The position numbers were made by a program, and so were the translations under genes. A stretch of DNA of 64,000 bases from Clostridia bacterium (GTDB lineage: Bacteria > Bacillota > Clostridia > Christensenellales > CAG-138). The stretch spans positions 57,015 through 121,014 of the forward strand of contig QKAN01000190.1 of NCBI GenBank assembly GCA_003246365.1, in the 5' to 3' direction. Below the pieces are notes generated by a model. The model did no database searches and was not told the DNA's origin. It saw only the letters and a list, made by a program, of their open reading frames with translations. Positions 51,984 through 61,380 of this stretch are shown here, one piece after another (position 1 is the stretch's first letter; every line of letters begins with the position of its first letter).

Positions 51984-52012
51984 AGAAAAAAATCCCGCGC
52001 GCACGCGGGAAT
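51984..52012 (-). terminator. Terminator downstream of SDR gene
   Basis: Minus strand ATTCCCGCGTGCGCGCGGGATTTTTTT. Confidence 0.8.
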
Positions 52013-52036
52013 CCGCAACAGGAAAATCAGGTTTCT

Positions 52037-52930
52037 TCAGGTGAATTCGTCTTCTTTTGCCGCCAGCGGATCGTCGGTATATCCGCAAAGCCGCAGGCTG
52101 AGCGCGTAAAGGCGTTCGGCGCTTTCCAAGTTTTTGGATGCGGCGCTGGAAGGCTCAATTCTGCAGCGGTAAAAATATTCTCCGCTGACGGAGGCAAGCG
52201 CTGGGTCGGCGGTAAGATACACGCTGGTTTTCGCTCCCTCGTCGCTGGTCATAAACAGTATTTTCATTAGCGAAGCAACCCAGCGAAAGCGATTGTTCGC
52301 GCGGTTGACGACGATATCCGTCGCGACGATGCCGGGGTGAACGGCGTTGATGGTGATTCGGCTGTTTCGCGCGCGGAGTTTTTGCGACAAAGCACGGGTA
52401 AAGAGCAGGTTGCAGAGCTTGCTCTGGCCATAGGCGGAAAAGCGGTTATAGCCGTGTGTAAAGTTGATGTCGTTCCAATGCACGTCGCCCCATGCGTGGG
52501 CAACGCTGCTCATCATGACGATTCGTCCTTGCTCGCTTTTTTCCAATAATGGTAAGAGCAATAAGGTCAGCAGAAACGCGCCGAGGTAATTGACGCCGAA
52601 ACTGCGTTCATATCCCTGCGTTGTTTCCTCACGTCGGCGGCCGAGGATGCCCGCATTGTTGATCAGCGCGTCGAGACGGTCGTATTTTTGCGAAAATGCG
52701 GCGGCGAATGCGCGCACGCTGTCGAGATCGGCAAGGTCGAGATGCATCAATTCGAAACAACGTCCGCCGAAACACATGAGGTCGCTCATCGCGGCTTCGC
52801 CGCGCTCCTTCGAGCGGCAGGCGAGAATTACGGTTGCGCCCATGTCCGCCAGCTGCGCGGCGGTCGCTTTTCCGATGCCGGAGTTCGCGCCCGTCACGAT
52901 TACGATTTTTCCCGTCATGTTTCCATCCAT
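52037..52930 (-). CDS. SDR family NAD(P)-dependent oxidoreductase
   Basis: KIVIVTGANSGIGKATAAQLADMGA; LINNAGILG; YGQSKLCN (YxxxK). Confidence 0.92.
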   Translation of the reverse strand: MDGNMTGKIVIVTGANSGIGKATAAQLADMGATVILACRSKERGEAAMSDLMCFGGRCFELMHLDLADLDSVRAFAAAFSQKYDRLDALINNAGILGRRREETTQGYERSFGVNYLGAFLLTLLLLPLLEKSEQGRIVMMSSVAHAWGDVHWNDINFTHGYNRFSAYGQSKLCNLLFTRALSQKLRARNSRITINAVHPGIVATDIVVNRANNRFRWVASLMKILFMTSDEGAKTSVYLTADPALASVSGEYFYRCRIEPSSAASKNLESAERLYALSLRLCGYTDDPLAAKEDEFT

Positions 52931-53133
52931 GCGATTGAGTATATACAAATATGGCATACGGCGCAACACAAACACGCGGCATTGTTGCGTTGGTTTGCTG
53001 GCGCGGGAAATCCGACCTTTTCGTTTGCGGTGAAAATCGGTATACTATTGTTAATTCGATAGACATGTTGAAGAACGAATACTGACGCGACTTGCCGGAA
53101 AGGCCGCGGCGCAAGCTGCGCGGAGGAAAAAAT

Positions 53134-54030
53134 ATGTTTTTAGCAGACGGTTGGAAAGATTTTCGCGTGTTGGACGCGGGCGGCGGCATGAAGCTGGAAC
53201 GCTGGAAAGGCGTTACACTGCTTCGTCCCGATCCGCAGGCGGTTTGGCCGATGGAAGAACACGCGGCGGACGCGGTGTATATCCGCTCCGAAACCGGCGG
53301 CGGACACTGGGAGGAGCGCAAGACTCTGCCGGAATCCTGGCAGGTGTCCTATCGTGACCTGACGTTTGTGGTGCGCCCGACCGGATTTAAGCACACGGGG
53401 CTGTTTCCGGAGCAGGCGGTCAATTGGGACTGGATGCGCGGCGAACTCGACCGCTGGCAGCAGACGCACGACCGCGCGCCGAAGGTGCTGAATCTCTTTG
53501 CATACACCGGCGGGGCGACGCTCGCCTGCGCAAAATCCGGCGCGGAAGTGGTGCATGTGGATGCGGCGAAAGGCATGGTTGCCTGGGCAAAGGACAACGC
53601 CGCCGCAAGCGGACTGGGCGACGCACCGATTCGCTATATCGTGGATGACTGCGTCAAATTCGTGAAGCGCGAAATACGCCGCTGCAACCACTACGACGCG
53701 GTGGTCATGGATCCGCCGAGCTACGGACGCGGGCCGACGGGTGAACTTTGGAAAATTGAAAACGATCTCTATCCGCTGGTTGCGGATTGCGCCCAGCTTT
53801 TGAGCGAAACACCCGCTTTTTTCTTGGTCAACTCATACACCACGGGCCTTGCCGCGAGCGTGCTGAGCAATGTTCTGCGCGTTGCGTTGCCGGAAGGTAG
53901 CGTTACGTCCGACGAAGTAGGGTTACCGATTGAACGGGGCAATCTCGTGCTGCCCTGCGGCGAAAGCGGACGCTGGACACCGAAGAAGAAATTCTCGCGC
54001 GCATATGCGGACTTAAACCGCGCGGATTAA
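53134..54030 (+). CDS. Class I SAM-dependent methyltransferase (RlmI/RlmK-like)
   Basis: KVLNLFAYTGGATLACAKSGAEVVHVDAAKGMVAWAKDNA; VMDPPSYGRGPTGELWK. Confidence 0.88.
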   Translation: MFLADGWKDFRVLDAGGGMKLERWKGVTLLRPDPQAVWPMEEHAADAVYIRSETGGGHWEERKTLPESWQVSYRDLTFVVRPTGFKHTGLFPEQAVNWDWMRGELDRWQQTHDRAPKVLNLFAYTGGATLACAKSGAEVVHVDAAKGMVAWAKDNAAASGLGDAPIRYIVDDCVKFVKREIRRCNHYDAVVMDPPSYGRGPTGELWKIENDLYPLVADCAQLLSETPAFFLVNSYTTGLAASVLSNVLRVALPEGSVTSDEVGLPIERGNLVLPCGESGRWTPKKKFSRAYADLNRAD

Positions 54031-54057
54031 CACAAAGCGAAACGGAAAGCGAACGAA

Positions 54058-55386
54058 TTGGAAGAACAGGCAGCCTTGTCCAAACTCCGGCGGGACGAGC
54101 GCACGGAGAGCGGCATCCGAATTTTATACGAGGACAATCATCTTCTCGTGGTCGAAAAGCCAGTCAACCTGCCGGTGCAGGCGGACAGCTCCGGCGACGA
54201 GGATTTGCTGACGCTGCTCAAAAAATATCTGCGCGACCGCTATGAAAAACCGGGTGAGGCATATCTTGGCCTCGTGCACCGGCTCGACCGTCCGGTTGGC
54301 GGGGTGATGGCGTTTGCGAAAACCAGCAAAGCCGCGGCGCGGCTGAGCGCGCAGTTTAACACGCACGAAGCGAAAAAGCGATATGCCGCGATCGTAACGG
54401 GCCGACCGAAACCGCGCGATTATCTCGTGGATTGGCTGTATAAAGATGAAACCACGTTTTCTTCCCGCGTGGTGCCAAAGGGAACCGAAGGCGCGAAGGA
54501 AGCGCGGTTGAGTTACGCTCTGCTTGGGCAGGCGGAACAAACGGCGCTCGTCGATGTGGAACTCTACACCGGCAGGCCGCACCAAATCCGCGTGCAGCTC
54601 ATGCACGCCGGATATCCGATTTTTGGCGATCAGCGTTATGCGAAGGAAAATGCAGGAGAGCAGATTCGCCTCTGGGCATATGCGCTCACGCTGACGCATC
54701 CGACGCAAAAAGAACCAATGACATTTTTCTCCGCTCCGCCGTGGGACGAGGCGGCGTTTGCGCCGCAAATCGCGCTGCTGCCTGCGTTTTCCGTTTGCCG
54801 GGGGGTCTATCTGGACGGAGACTGCATCGCCGTGGACAAAAACGCGGGTGTGGAGACGGAGGGGGAACTGCTCGGCGAACTGGAGTCGCTGTTTGAAAGC
54901 GTGTATCCCGTGCACCGGTTGGACGCAAACACGGAGGGGATTGTACTCTTCGCGCGGACGGAAGAGAGCGCGGAGCGATATGAGCAGTTGTTTTATACCC
55001 ATGATTTGCGAAAAATCTATCATGCCGTGGTGCGCGGTGTGCCGAAACAGGAAGACCGCCTCGTGCACTGGGTAAAAAAAGACGCGGACGAATCGTATGT
55101 CCGCATTTGTCGCGAGGGGGATGCGGGCACGCAGCGATGCGAGTTGAGCTATCGTGTGCTCGGGAGCGACGGCGAAGCGAGTCTACTCGAAATCGAGCTC
55201 TTCACCGGACGCACGCATCAGATTCGCGTGCAGATGGCGGCAATCGGTCATCCGGTTGTGGGAGACGACAAATACGGCGACCGGGATTTCAACAAGCTCC
55301 GCAAAAAGAAAACCCAGCAACTCCTAGCCAAATGGTTGGAGATCGACGGGCATGTGTTTGAGAGCTTGCGGGAGCTGGAACTTTGA
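54058..55386 (+). CDS. Tandem-domain RluA family pseudouridine synthase
   Basis: Two RluA catalytic motifs in one ORF: GLVHRLDRPVGGVMAFAKT and PVHRLDANTEGIVLFART, each followed by an LxTGRxHQIRVQ motif (LYTGRPHQIRVQL; LFTGRTHQIRVQM). Confidence 0.9.
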   Translation: MEEQAALSKLRRDERTESGIRILYEDNHLLVVEKPVNLPVQADSSGDEDLLTLLKKYLRDRYEKPGEAYLGLVHRLDRPVGGVMAFAKTSKAAARLSAQFNTHEAKKRYAAIVTGRPKPRDYLVDWLYKDETTFSSRVVPKGTEGAKEARLSYALLGQAEQTALVDVELYTGRPHQIRVQLMHAGYPIFGDQRYAKENAGEQIRLWAYALTLTHPTQKEPMTFFSAPPWDEAAFAPQIALLPAFSVCRGVYLDGDCIAVDKNAGVETEGELLGELESLFESVYPVHRLDANTEGIVLFARTEESAERYEQLFYTHDLRKIYHAVVRGVPKQEDRLVHWVKKDADESYVRICREGDAGTQRCELSYRVLGSDGEASLLEIELFTGRTHQIRVQMAAIGHPVVGDDKYGDRDFNKLRKKKTQQLLAKWLEIDGHVFESLRELEL

Positions 55387-55463
55387 TTTTTCACGCTATG
55401 TCGTGATTACGGATGAATAAAAATAGAGAGAGAAATGCTCTGAAAATTGATCGTGAGAATTCT

Positions 55464-56606
55464 ATGAATTATGATGTTTCTATCGCGCGCTGCGAAAGTT
55501 ATGACCCGCAGGCGGTGAAAAACGCGCTGATCGCGGCGCTGGAACCAATCAACGGATTAGACTGGGTGACGCCCGGCATGAAAATTGCCGTCAAGGCAAA
55601 TCTGATGATGCAGGTGAAGCCGGAAAAGGCGGCGTCCGTGCATCCGCAGGTTGCCGTCGCGCTCTGCGAACTGCTGGTTGAACGCGGCGCGAACGTCGTG
55701 GTGGGGGACAGTCCGGGCGGGCCGTTTGCCGCGGGATATCTCGCTTCAATTTATTCCAGCACGGGTATGCGCGCGGTGACGCAGACAGGGGCCGCGCTAA
55801 ACGAGGACTTTTCCTATATCGAGGTGTCCAACCCGGACTCGGTTGCGGCAAAGGAATTTCAGATCACGAATTATCTGGTCGAGGCAGATGCGATCATCGA
55901 CCTGTGCAAGCTGAAAACGCACGGCCTGATGGCGTTCACTGGAGCCTGCAAAAATCTATTCGGCGCGATACCCGGCATGCGAAAGTCCGAATACCATTAC
56001 CGCTATCCGACGCACGAGTTGTTTTCCAATATGCTGGTGGATGTTTGCGAGTGGTGCAAGCCGCGCCTGTCGATTGCCGACGGCGTGCTCGCCATGGAAG
56101 GAAACGGCCCTTCCGGCGGAACCCCGCGCTTGATGGGTGCGATTATGGCATCATATAACCCGCATGCGCTCGACCTTGCAGCGGCGCACCTGATGAACAT
56201 GGGGATAGACGACGTGCCGACGCTCCGCGCGGCGTACGAAAGAGGTCTCATTCCGCAGGATGTTTCCGAACTAAACGCAATAGGCGATTTGGAGTCGTTC
56301 GTCATACCGGATTTTAAGCTGACGCCGAAGCATGATGTAAAGCTCTGGGGATCGAAAAATCCGGCAATCGCCAAAGTGCTGTCCATGCTCTTTGCCAGCA
56401 GCCCGCGAATTGATCTGAACCGCTGTGTCGGCTGCGGAGAATGCAAAACGGTTTGTCCGGCGCACGCAATCACAGTCAACGACCGCCGCGCAAAGATAGA
56501 TACCGCAAAATGCATTCGCTGTTTCTGCTGTCAGGAGTTTTGCCCCAAGGGAATCATCCGCGTGCATCGCCCGCTTCCGGCGCGGTTGATTGACAAGATG
56601 TCATAA
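55464..56606 (+). CDS. DUF362 domain protein with C-terminal 2x[4Fe-4S] ferredoxin domain
   Basis: LCKLKTHGLMAFTGACKNLFGAIPG; CVGCGECKTVCPAHAI and CIRCFCCQEFCPKGII. Confidence 0.9.
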   Translation: MNYDVSIARCESYDPQAVKNALIAALEPINGLDWVTPGMKIAVKANLMMQVKPEKAASVHPQVAVALCELLVERGANVVVGDSPGGPFAAGYLASIYSSTGMRAVTQTGAALNEDFSYIEVSNPDSVAAKEFQITNYLVEADAIIDLCKLKTHGLMAFTGACKNLFGAIPGMRKSEYHYRYPTHELFSNMLVDVCEWCKPRLSIADGVLAMEGNGPSGGTPRLMGAIMASYNPHALDLAAAHLMNMGIDDVPTLRAAYERGLIPQDVSELNAIGDLESFVIPDFKLTPKHDVKLWGSKNPAIAKVLSMLFASSPRIDLNRCVGCGECKTVCPAHAITVNDRRAKIDTAKCIRCFCCQEFCPKGIIRVHRPLPARLIDKMS

Positions 56607-56636
56607 GACTATATTTTGGCGTGTAACGCATTAGAA

Positions 56637-56662
56637 AAGAGGCTCGCGTATGCGAGCCTCTT
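56637..56662. terminator. Terminator between convergent genes
   Basis: AAGAGGCTCGCGTATGCGAGCCTCTT. Confidence 0.75.
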
Positions 56663-58217
56663 AGTCGTCATATAACCCGTATCCGCAATAAGGGCATCGA
56701 TCCCTTGCGGCGGAATATCTTCTGCCGCATTCGGGGCACTCGATGGAGTTTTTCTCGTTCAGGTGCCGCGGGTCGGGCACACGGGGCAGCCGTTGCGTCG
56801 GCCGCTGAATGCGCTCGGTGTCGCGCTTTGGCGGAAACGGATATCCGCAGTGCGGACAGATTTCCGTGCCAACGATCACCTCGTTGTCGCAGCGGGGGCA
56901 GAAGATGTATTCTTCCTCCACCTCAGGCTCAAAGAGCGATTCAACCCCTTGCATGGGCGGAAGCGGCGGCGGCAGGCGGTCATCGTCCGGATGATAACCA
57001 CAGTATGGACAAGTGGCGAGTCCGCCGGGAATCTTTTTGCCGCATTTTTCGCAGACCGGCTCCGGCTTGGGCGGCGGCATATTGGCGGCGGCTTCCGCGG
57101 CTTCGGCCTCTTCCTGACGCTTTCGTTCCGCTTCAATCTCCGCCTGTTCAATCGGGTCCCCGGGGTAATAGCCGCAATGCGGACAGGTGCTTAAAAACGG
57201 CGGCTTCTTTTTGTTGCAGCGCGGGCAGATATCCTTCGGCAGTTCCTGTCGCACGGGCGCGACGGGGGCTACGGGTTCCGGCTCTTCCTCAAAATCGTCA
57301 TACTCCGGTTCGTCCGCCCAGTCCTCGTCATACTCCGGATCATCGAGCGGAAGATCGTCTTCCTCGAACTCCTCATCCTCGTCAAACAGGCTCGGCGTGT
57401 CGAGGTCAAACCCGCAGCGCGGGCAGATTTCCGTTCCGGCGGGCAGTTTTTTGCCGCAGTCCGGGCATTCGATTCTGCCTTTGGGATCGGGCTTCTTCTT
57501 CGGTTTCAGCTTTTCCTTTACGGGCGGCGGCGCAACTTTCGGCATGGAGGCGACGAGTTCCGGCAGCTCCGCGCGGAGTTTGATCGCCTTGAGCAGTCCC
57601 GCTATGCCGAATAGGATGATTCCCGTGCGGAACATCAGCTCTCTTAACAGCTGGAACGACGTATAGCTTTTGCGCAGCACGAGCGCGACGATTAGCGTCG
57701 CGATGACGGAAAGTCCGGTGGAAGCAATGCCGGCGGCAAACAGCGGGTTGTCCGGCGGAATGTTTTGCTTGCGGTCGGAGAGCTGATAGATCACGCTCGG
57801 TACGACAATTGCCGTAATGAGCGTAACAAAATCCAGCAGATACACAAACTCGAAGAAGATGATCATCTCGACGAGGTAACTGATTGCGTTGACGACGCCC
57901 CAAATGACGAAGAGCGTGTTCAACAGCAGATAGAAGTTGCCTTTTTTCATGCGGAGCCGCTTCTGCCGGTTTTGCACCAACAGATAAAACGCAAATCCGA
58001 TGACGCCGATGATCAGCAGCGAGCCGACGATACCAAAGAACGTGAAGTTTTCCGGTGGCGCCTGACCGAGTTTATTGCGGCTGTATGCGTCCGAAAACAG
58101 CTGAAGCAACGTGAAGATGCGCGCAACCGTAAATAACAGCGCACCGTAAAAAACCGCCCCGCTGGTTAGATAGCTGGCGGATTGATAGCGCTTTTTTGTT
58201 TGTGCGCGCTGTTCCAT
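56661..58217 (-). CDS. Polytopic membrane protein with acidic linker and five tandem zinc ribbons
   Basis: Five CxxC...CxxCG modules (CPDCGKKLPAGTEICPRCGF, CPRCNKKKPPFLSTCPHCGY, CEKCGKKIPGGLATCPYCGY, CPRCDNEVIVGTEICPHCGY, CPECGRRYSAARDRCPYCGY). Confidence 0.82.
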   Translation of the reverse strand: MEQRAQTKKRYQSASYLTSGAVFYGALLFTVARIFTLLQLFSDAYSRNKLGQAPPENFTFFGIVGSLLIIGVIGFAFYLLVQNRQKRLRMKKGNFYLLLNTLFVIWGVVNAISYLVEMIIFFEFVYLLDFVTLITAIVVPSVIYQLSDRKQNIPPDNPLFAAGIASTGLSVIATLIVALVLRKSYTSFQLLRELMFRTGIILFGIAGLLKAIKLRAELPELVASMPKVAPPPVKEKLKPKKKPDPKGRIECPDCGKKLPAGTEICPRCGFDLDTPSLFDEDEEFEEDDLPLDDPEYDEDWADEPEYDDFEEEPEPVAPVAPVRQELPKDICPRCNKKKPPFLSTCPHCGYYPGDPIEQAEIEAERKRQEEAEAAEAAANMPPPKPEPVCEKCGKKIPGGLATCPYCGYHPDDDRLPPPLPPMQGVESLFEPEVEEEYIFCPRCDNEVIVGTEICPHCGYPFPPKRDTERIQRPTQRLPRVPDPRHLNEKNSIECPECGRRYSAARDRCPYCGYGLYDD

Positions 58218-58340
58218 AGGGGTATGATAGCACAGCCCGCCTTGCCATGCAACACGGCTGCGGGTATAATCAAATGTAGAATTGTCGCACTGTGGCAGGG
58301 CATGTTGGATCTGTTTGAAGCAAAAAAGGAGCGAAAAAAC

Positions 58341-59216
58341 ATGAACGCAAAACATCGTTGCCTGCTTGCGGGATGTCTGGCGGCCGTCATGTTGCTGGCA
58401 TCAGGCGGGTGCAAAAACACTTCCCAGGAAAACACGGAAGGAACAGCTGCCGAAAGCGCGCAGGAAACCGCGCAGGCGAGCATCACCGAAACCCCGACGA
58501 ACAGCCCGGAGGAAACTGCAATGGAAAAAACTGTCGAAACAATCACGTTTGAGGCTGCGGACGGCCTGCGTGTTACGGGCGACCTGTATCTTTGCGGAAA
58601 AGCGGACGCACCGTTTATCCTGCTGTTCCATCAGGCGAGATACAGCCGCGGAGAATATCTGGAAATTGCACCAAAACTGAACGATTTGGGCTATAACTGC
58701 CTCGCGATCGATCAGCGTTCCGGCGACAAGTGCAACGGCGTATCCAACCAGACAAGAGCGGCGGCAGATGCGCAGGGACTTTCCACCAATTATCCGGATG
58801 CGTATCCGGATTTGGAAGGTGCGCTCTCCTATATAATAGCGCAGTACGCTCCGAAAGAATTGATCGTATGGGGCAGCTCATACTCCTCGTCGCTGACGCT
58901 GATTCTGGCTTCCGAACACCCGCAAGAAATTCAAGCGGCGCTTGCGTTTTCGCCGGGCGAGTATTTCCAGTTCAACGGTCAGACCATAGCAGACTATGCC
59001 AAAGCGATCACGCAACCGGTGTTTATCACATCCGCCAAATCCGAGGAGTCTTCCTGGAGAAGCATTGCGGACGCAATCCCTTCTGAAGGATGCATGTTCT
59101 TTGTTCCGGAGGGGCAGGGTGTACACGGCTCCAGCGCACTGTTTGCATCGAACGCGAATTATATGGAATACTGGAACGCGGTGGAGACATTTCTCAGCTC
59201 GCTTTCCAAATTTTAA
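58341..59216 (+). CDS. Lipoprotein-like alpha/beta hydrolase
   Basis: Lipobox-like LLASGGC; LLFHQARYSRGEY; LIVWGSSYSSSL nucleophile elbow. Confidence 0.78.
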   Translation: MNAKHRCLLAGCLAAVMLLASGGCKNTSQENTEGTAAESAQETAQASITETPTNSPEETAMEKTVETITFEAADGLRVTGDLYLCGKADAPFILLFHQARYSRGEYLEIAPKLNDLGYNCLAIDQRSGDKCNGVSNQTRAAADAQGLSTNYPDAYPDLEGALSYIIAQYAPKELIVWGSSYSSSLTLILASEHPQEIQAALAFSPGEYFQFNGQTIADYAKAITQPVFITSAKSEESSWRSIADAIPSEGCMFFVPEGQGVHGSSALFASNANYMEYWNAVETFLSSLSKF

Positions 59217-59309
59217 AACCAACATTTGTTTAATATTGGAAACAACAATAGCTTGATCAAGAAATAGTATGCCGCAGAATTGCGGGAGATAAGAAAGAGG
59301 ACAGAACGA

Positions 59310-61040
59310 ATGGACACACAATCCGTTTTTGAAGCCTGGCTCAACGAACCGACGCTGGACGACGCAAGCCGCAAGGAACTCGCCGCCATAAAAAACGATC
59401 CGCAGGAGATTGAGGAGCGGTTTTACCGCGAGTTGGAGTTCGGCACGGCGGGACTCAGAGGAATCCTCGGCGCGGGCACCAACCGCATGAATGTGTATGT
59501 CGTGCGCAGGGCCACACAAGGGCTGAGTAACTATTTGCTCGGTTGCGAAGGCGCAAAAGAGTGCGGCGTCTGCATCGCGTATGATTCGCGTCATTTTTCG
59601 GCGGAGTTTGCAAAAGAGGTCGCTTGCGTACTCGCGGCAAACGGAATCAAGACCTATCTGTTTTCTACGCTGCACTCCGTGCCGCAGCTTTCGTTTGCGC
59701 TGCAGCACTTGGGCTGCATTGCGGGCGTTGTGATCACCGCATCTCACAATCCCAGCAAATACAACGGTTATAAGGTCTATTGGGCATATGGCGGACAAGC
59801 CGCGCCCGAACAGGCAGAGGCGATCTTTGAAGAAATTCAAAAAGTGCCGATGTTCTCGCCGAAGGTGATGGACTATGACAAAGCGGTATCATCCGGCGAA
59901 ATCAAGCTGGTTGGAAAAGAAGAGGACGAGGCGTATTATGCGGCGACGGAAAAGCTGCTGCTCGATCCGGTTCTCGTACGCCAGCGCGGCGGCGAACTGC
60001 CGATCGTGTATACGCCGCTGCATGGAACGGGCGCCGTACCGGTTCGGGAACTGCTCTCCCGCGTCGGGTTGACAAACGTGACCACCGTACCGGAGCAGAG
60101 CGCGCCGGACGGAAGCTTTCCAACCGTTACCGCGCCGAATCCCGAGGACCCCGGCGCATTTCGTCTCGCCATTGCGCTTGCGGAAGAAAAAGGTGCGCGC
60201 GTGTGCCTCGCAACAGATCCGGACGCAGATCGCCTGGGTGTTGCGGTCAAGACAAAGGACGGCAACTGGGCAACGCTCTCCGGTAACCAGATCGGCTGCA
60301 TTCTGCTTGAGCACATCCTTTCGTCGATGAGCAAGCAAAATCGTCTGCCGAAAAACGGCGTTGTCATCAAGAGCATTGTCTCTACGCGGCTGGCGGACGC
60401 AATTTGCGCGGCTTATGGCGTTAGCCTTGAAAACGTGCTGACCGGATTTCGGTTTATCGGCGAAAAAGTAGACGAATATCAATCCAGCGGCAAGAAGACG
60501 TTTCTCTTCGGCTTTGAGGAGAGTTTCGGTTTTCTTGCGGGCGGGCTGGCGCGAGATAAAGACGCGGTTTCTTCCGCGATGCTTGCGGCGGAGGCGTGCA
60601 TTTCCTATGCCGAGCGCGGCATGACGCTTTCCGACGCGCTGGATGAAATCTATGCGACATACGGTTTTTTCAGCGAGAGCGTTAAAAGCTATACGCTCGA
60701 AGGCAAAGAAGGCATGGAGAAAATCGCCGGTGCGATGGCGCGCCTTCGTGAAACGCCGCCGACGGAATTTGCCAACACAGCCGCGGTCACTTATGAAGAC
60801 TTTCTCTCGCGGCGCTGCCAAAACAACGACGGAACCAGTTGCGACATCTCGCTACCGACGTCGGATGTGCTGCGCTGGTTGCTGACGGACGAGAGCTGGA
60901 TTGTCATCCGCCCAAGCGGCACCGAACCGAAACTGAAGCTTTACATCGGCGCGCGGGCAAAGACAAAAGAACAGCTGGATGCAACGCTTACAGCTTTAGT
61001 CAAAGACGTAGATGCATTGTTGAAAGGGTATCTGGCGTAA
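59310..61040 (+). CDS. Phospho-sugar mutase (phosphoglucomutase/phosphomannomutase family)
   Basis: ELEFGTAGLRGILGAGTNRMN; GVVITASHNPSKYNGYKVYW; ATDPDADRLGVAV; FGFEESFGFLAG. Confidence 0.94.
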   Translation: MDTQSVFEAWLNEPTLDDASRKELAAIKNDPQEIEERFYRELEFGTAGLRGILGAGTNRMNVYVVRRATQGLSNYLLGCEGAKECGVCIAYDSRHFSAEFAKEVACVLAANGIKTYLFSTLHSVPQLSFALQHLGCIAGVVITASHNPSKYNGYKVYWAYGGQAAPEQAEAIFEEIQKVPMFSPKVMDYDKAVSSGEIKLVGKEEDEAYYAATEKLLLDPVLVRQRGGELPIVYTPLHGTGAVPVRELLSRVGLTNVTTVPEQSAPDGSFPTVTAPNPEDPGAFRLAIALAEEKGARVCLATDPDADRLGVAVKTKDGNWATLSGNQIGCILLEHILSSMSKQNRLPKNGVVIKSIVSTRLADAICAAYGVSLENVLTGFRFIGEKVDEYQSSGKKTFLFGFEESFGFLAGGLARDKDAVSSAMLAAEACISYAERGMTLSDALDEIYATYGFFSESVKSYTLEGKEGMEKIAGAMARLRETPPTEFANTAAVTYEDFLSRRCQNNDGTSCDISLPTSDVLRWLLTDESWIVIRPSGTEPKLKLYIGARAKTKEQLDATLTALVKDVDALLKGYLA

Positions 61041-61052
61041 TCGAAAACAACA

Positions 61053-61083
61053 TAAAAAACAGCGGCAGCATGCCGCTGTTTTT
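61053..61083 (+). terminator. Intrinsic terminator
   Basis: AAAAAACAGCGGCAGCATGCCGCTGTTTTT. Confidence 0.88.
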
Positions 61084-61219
61084 CGCTGAATTGCAAGTGA
61101 ACCCAACTCAACCAACGCTTGAGTCGACAAATCCGCCAACTCAAGCACTGCTTGCTGGTGTTAACCGGTGCCTTTTTGTATGCTGAACGCGTACCAAGCG
61201 AAAGGCGGTGACACACTGC

Positions 61220-61366
61220 ATGCGGATGCAAATTAAAAAAACATTATTTCATAAACGCACGCCGGAAGAACTGGAAAAAAGTTACCGGCGGATGCTCGCC
61301 GAACGCGAAATGAAAAATCGTTCGGAACACTGGTTTAGTCTGCGTTACGGCAGTCCAAAGAACTGA
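61220..61366 (+). CDS. Small 48-aa ORF (below the supplied ORF track's apparent cutoff)
   Basis: ATG...TGA encoding MRMQIKKTLFHKRTPEELEKSYRRMLAEREMKNRSEHWFSLRYGSPKN; GGCGGTGA-type upstream sequence. Confidence 0.45.
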   Translation: MRMQIKKTLFHKRTPEELEKSYRRMLAEREMKNRSEHWFSLRYGSPKN

Positions 61367-61380
61367 AGGGAGAGGGATTC

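Noticed and set aside
61084-61219. Short dyad ACTCAA-N7-TTGAGT and repeated CCAACTCAA considered as an ncRNA gene
   Set aside because: Stem too short and no clear promoter or terminator; insufficient support
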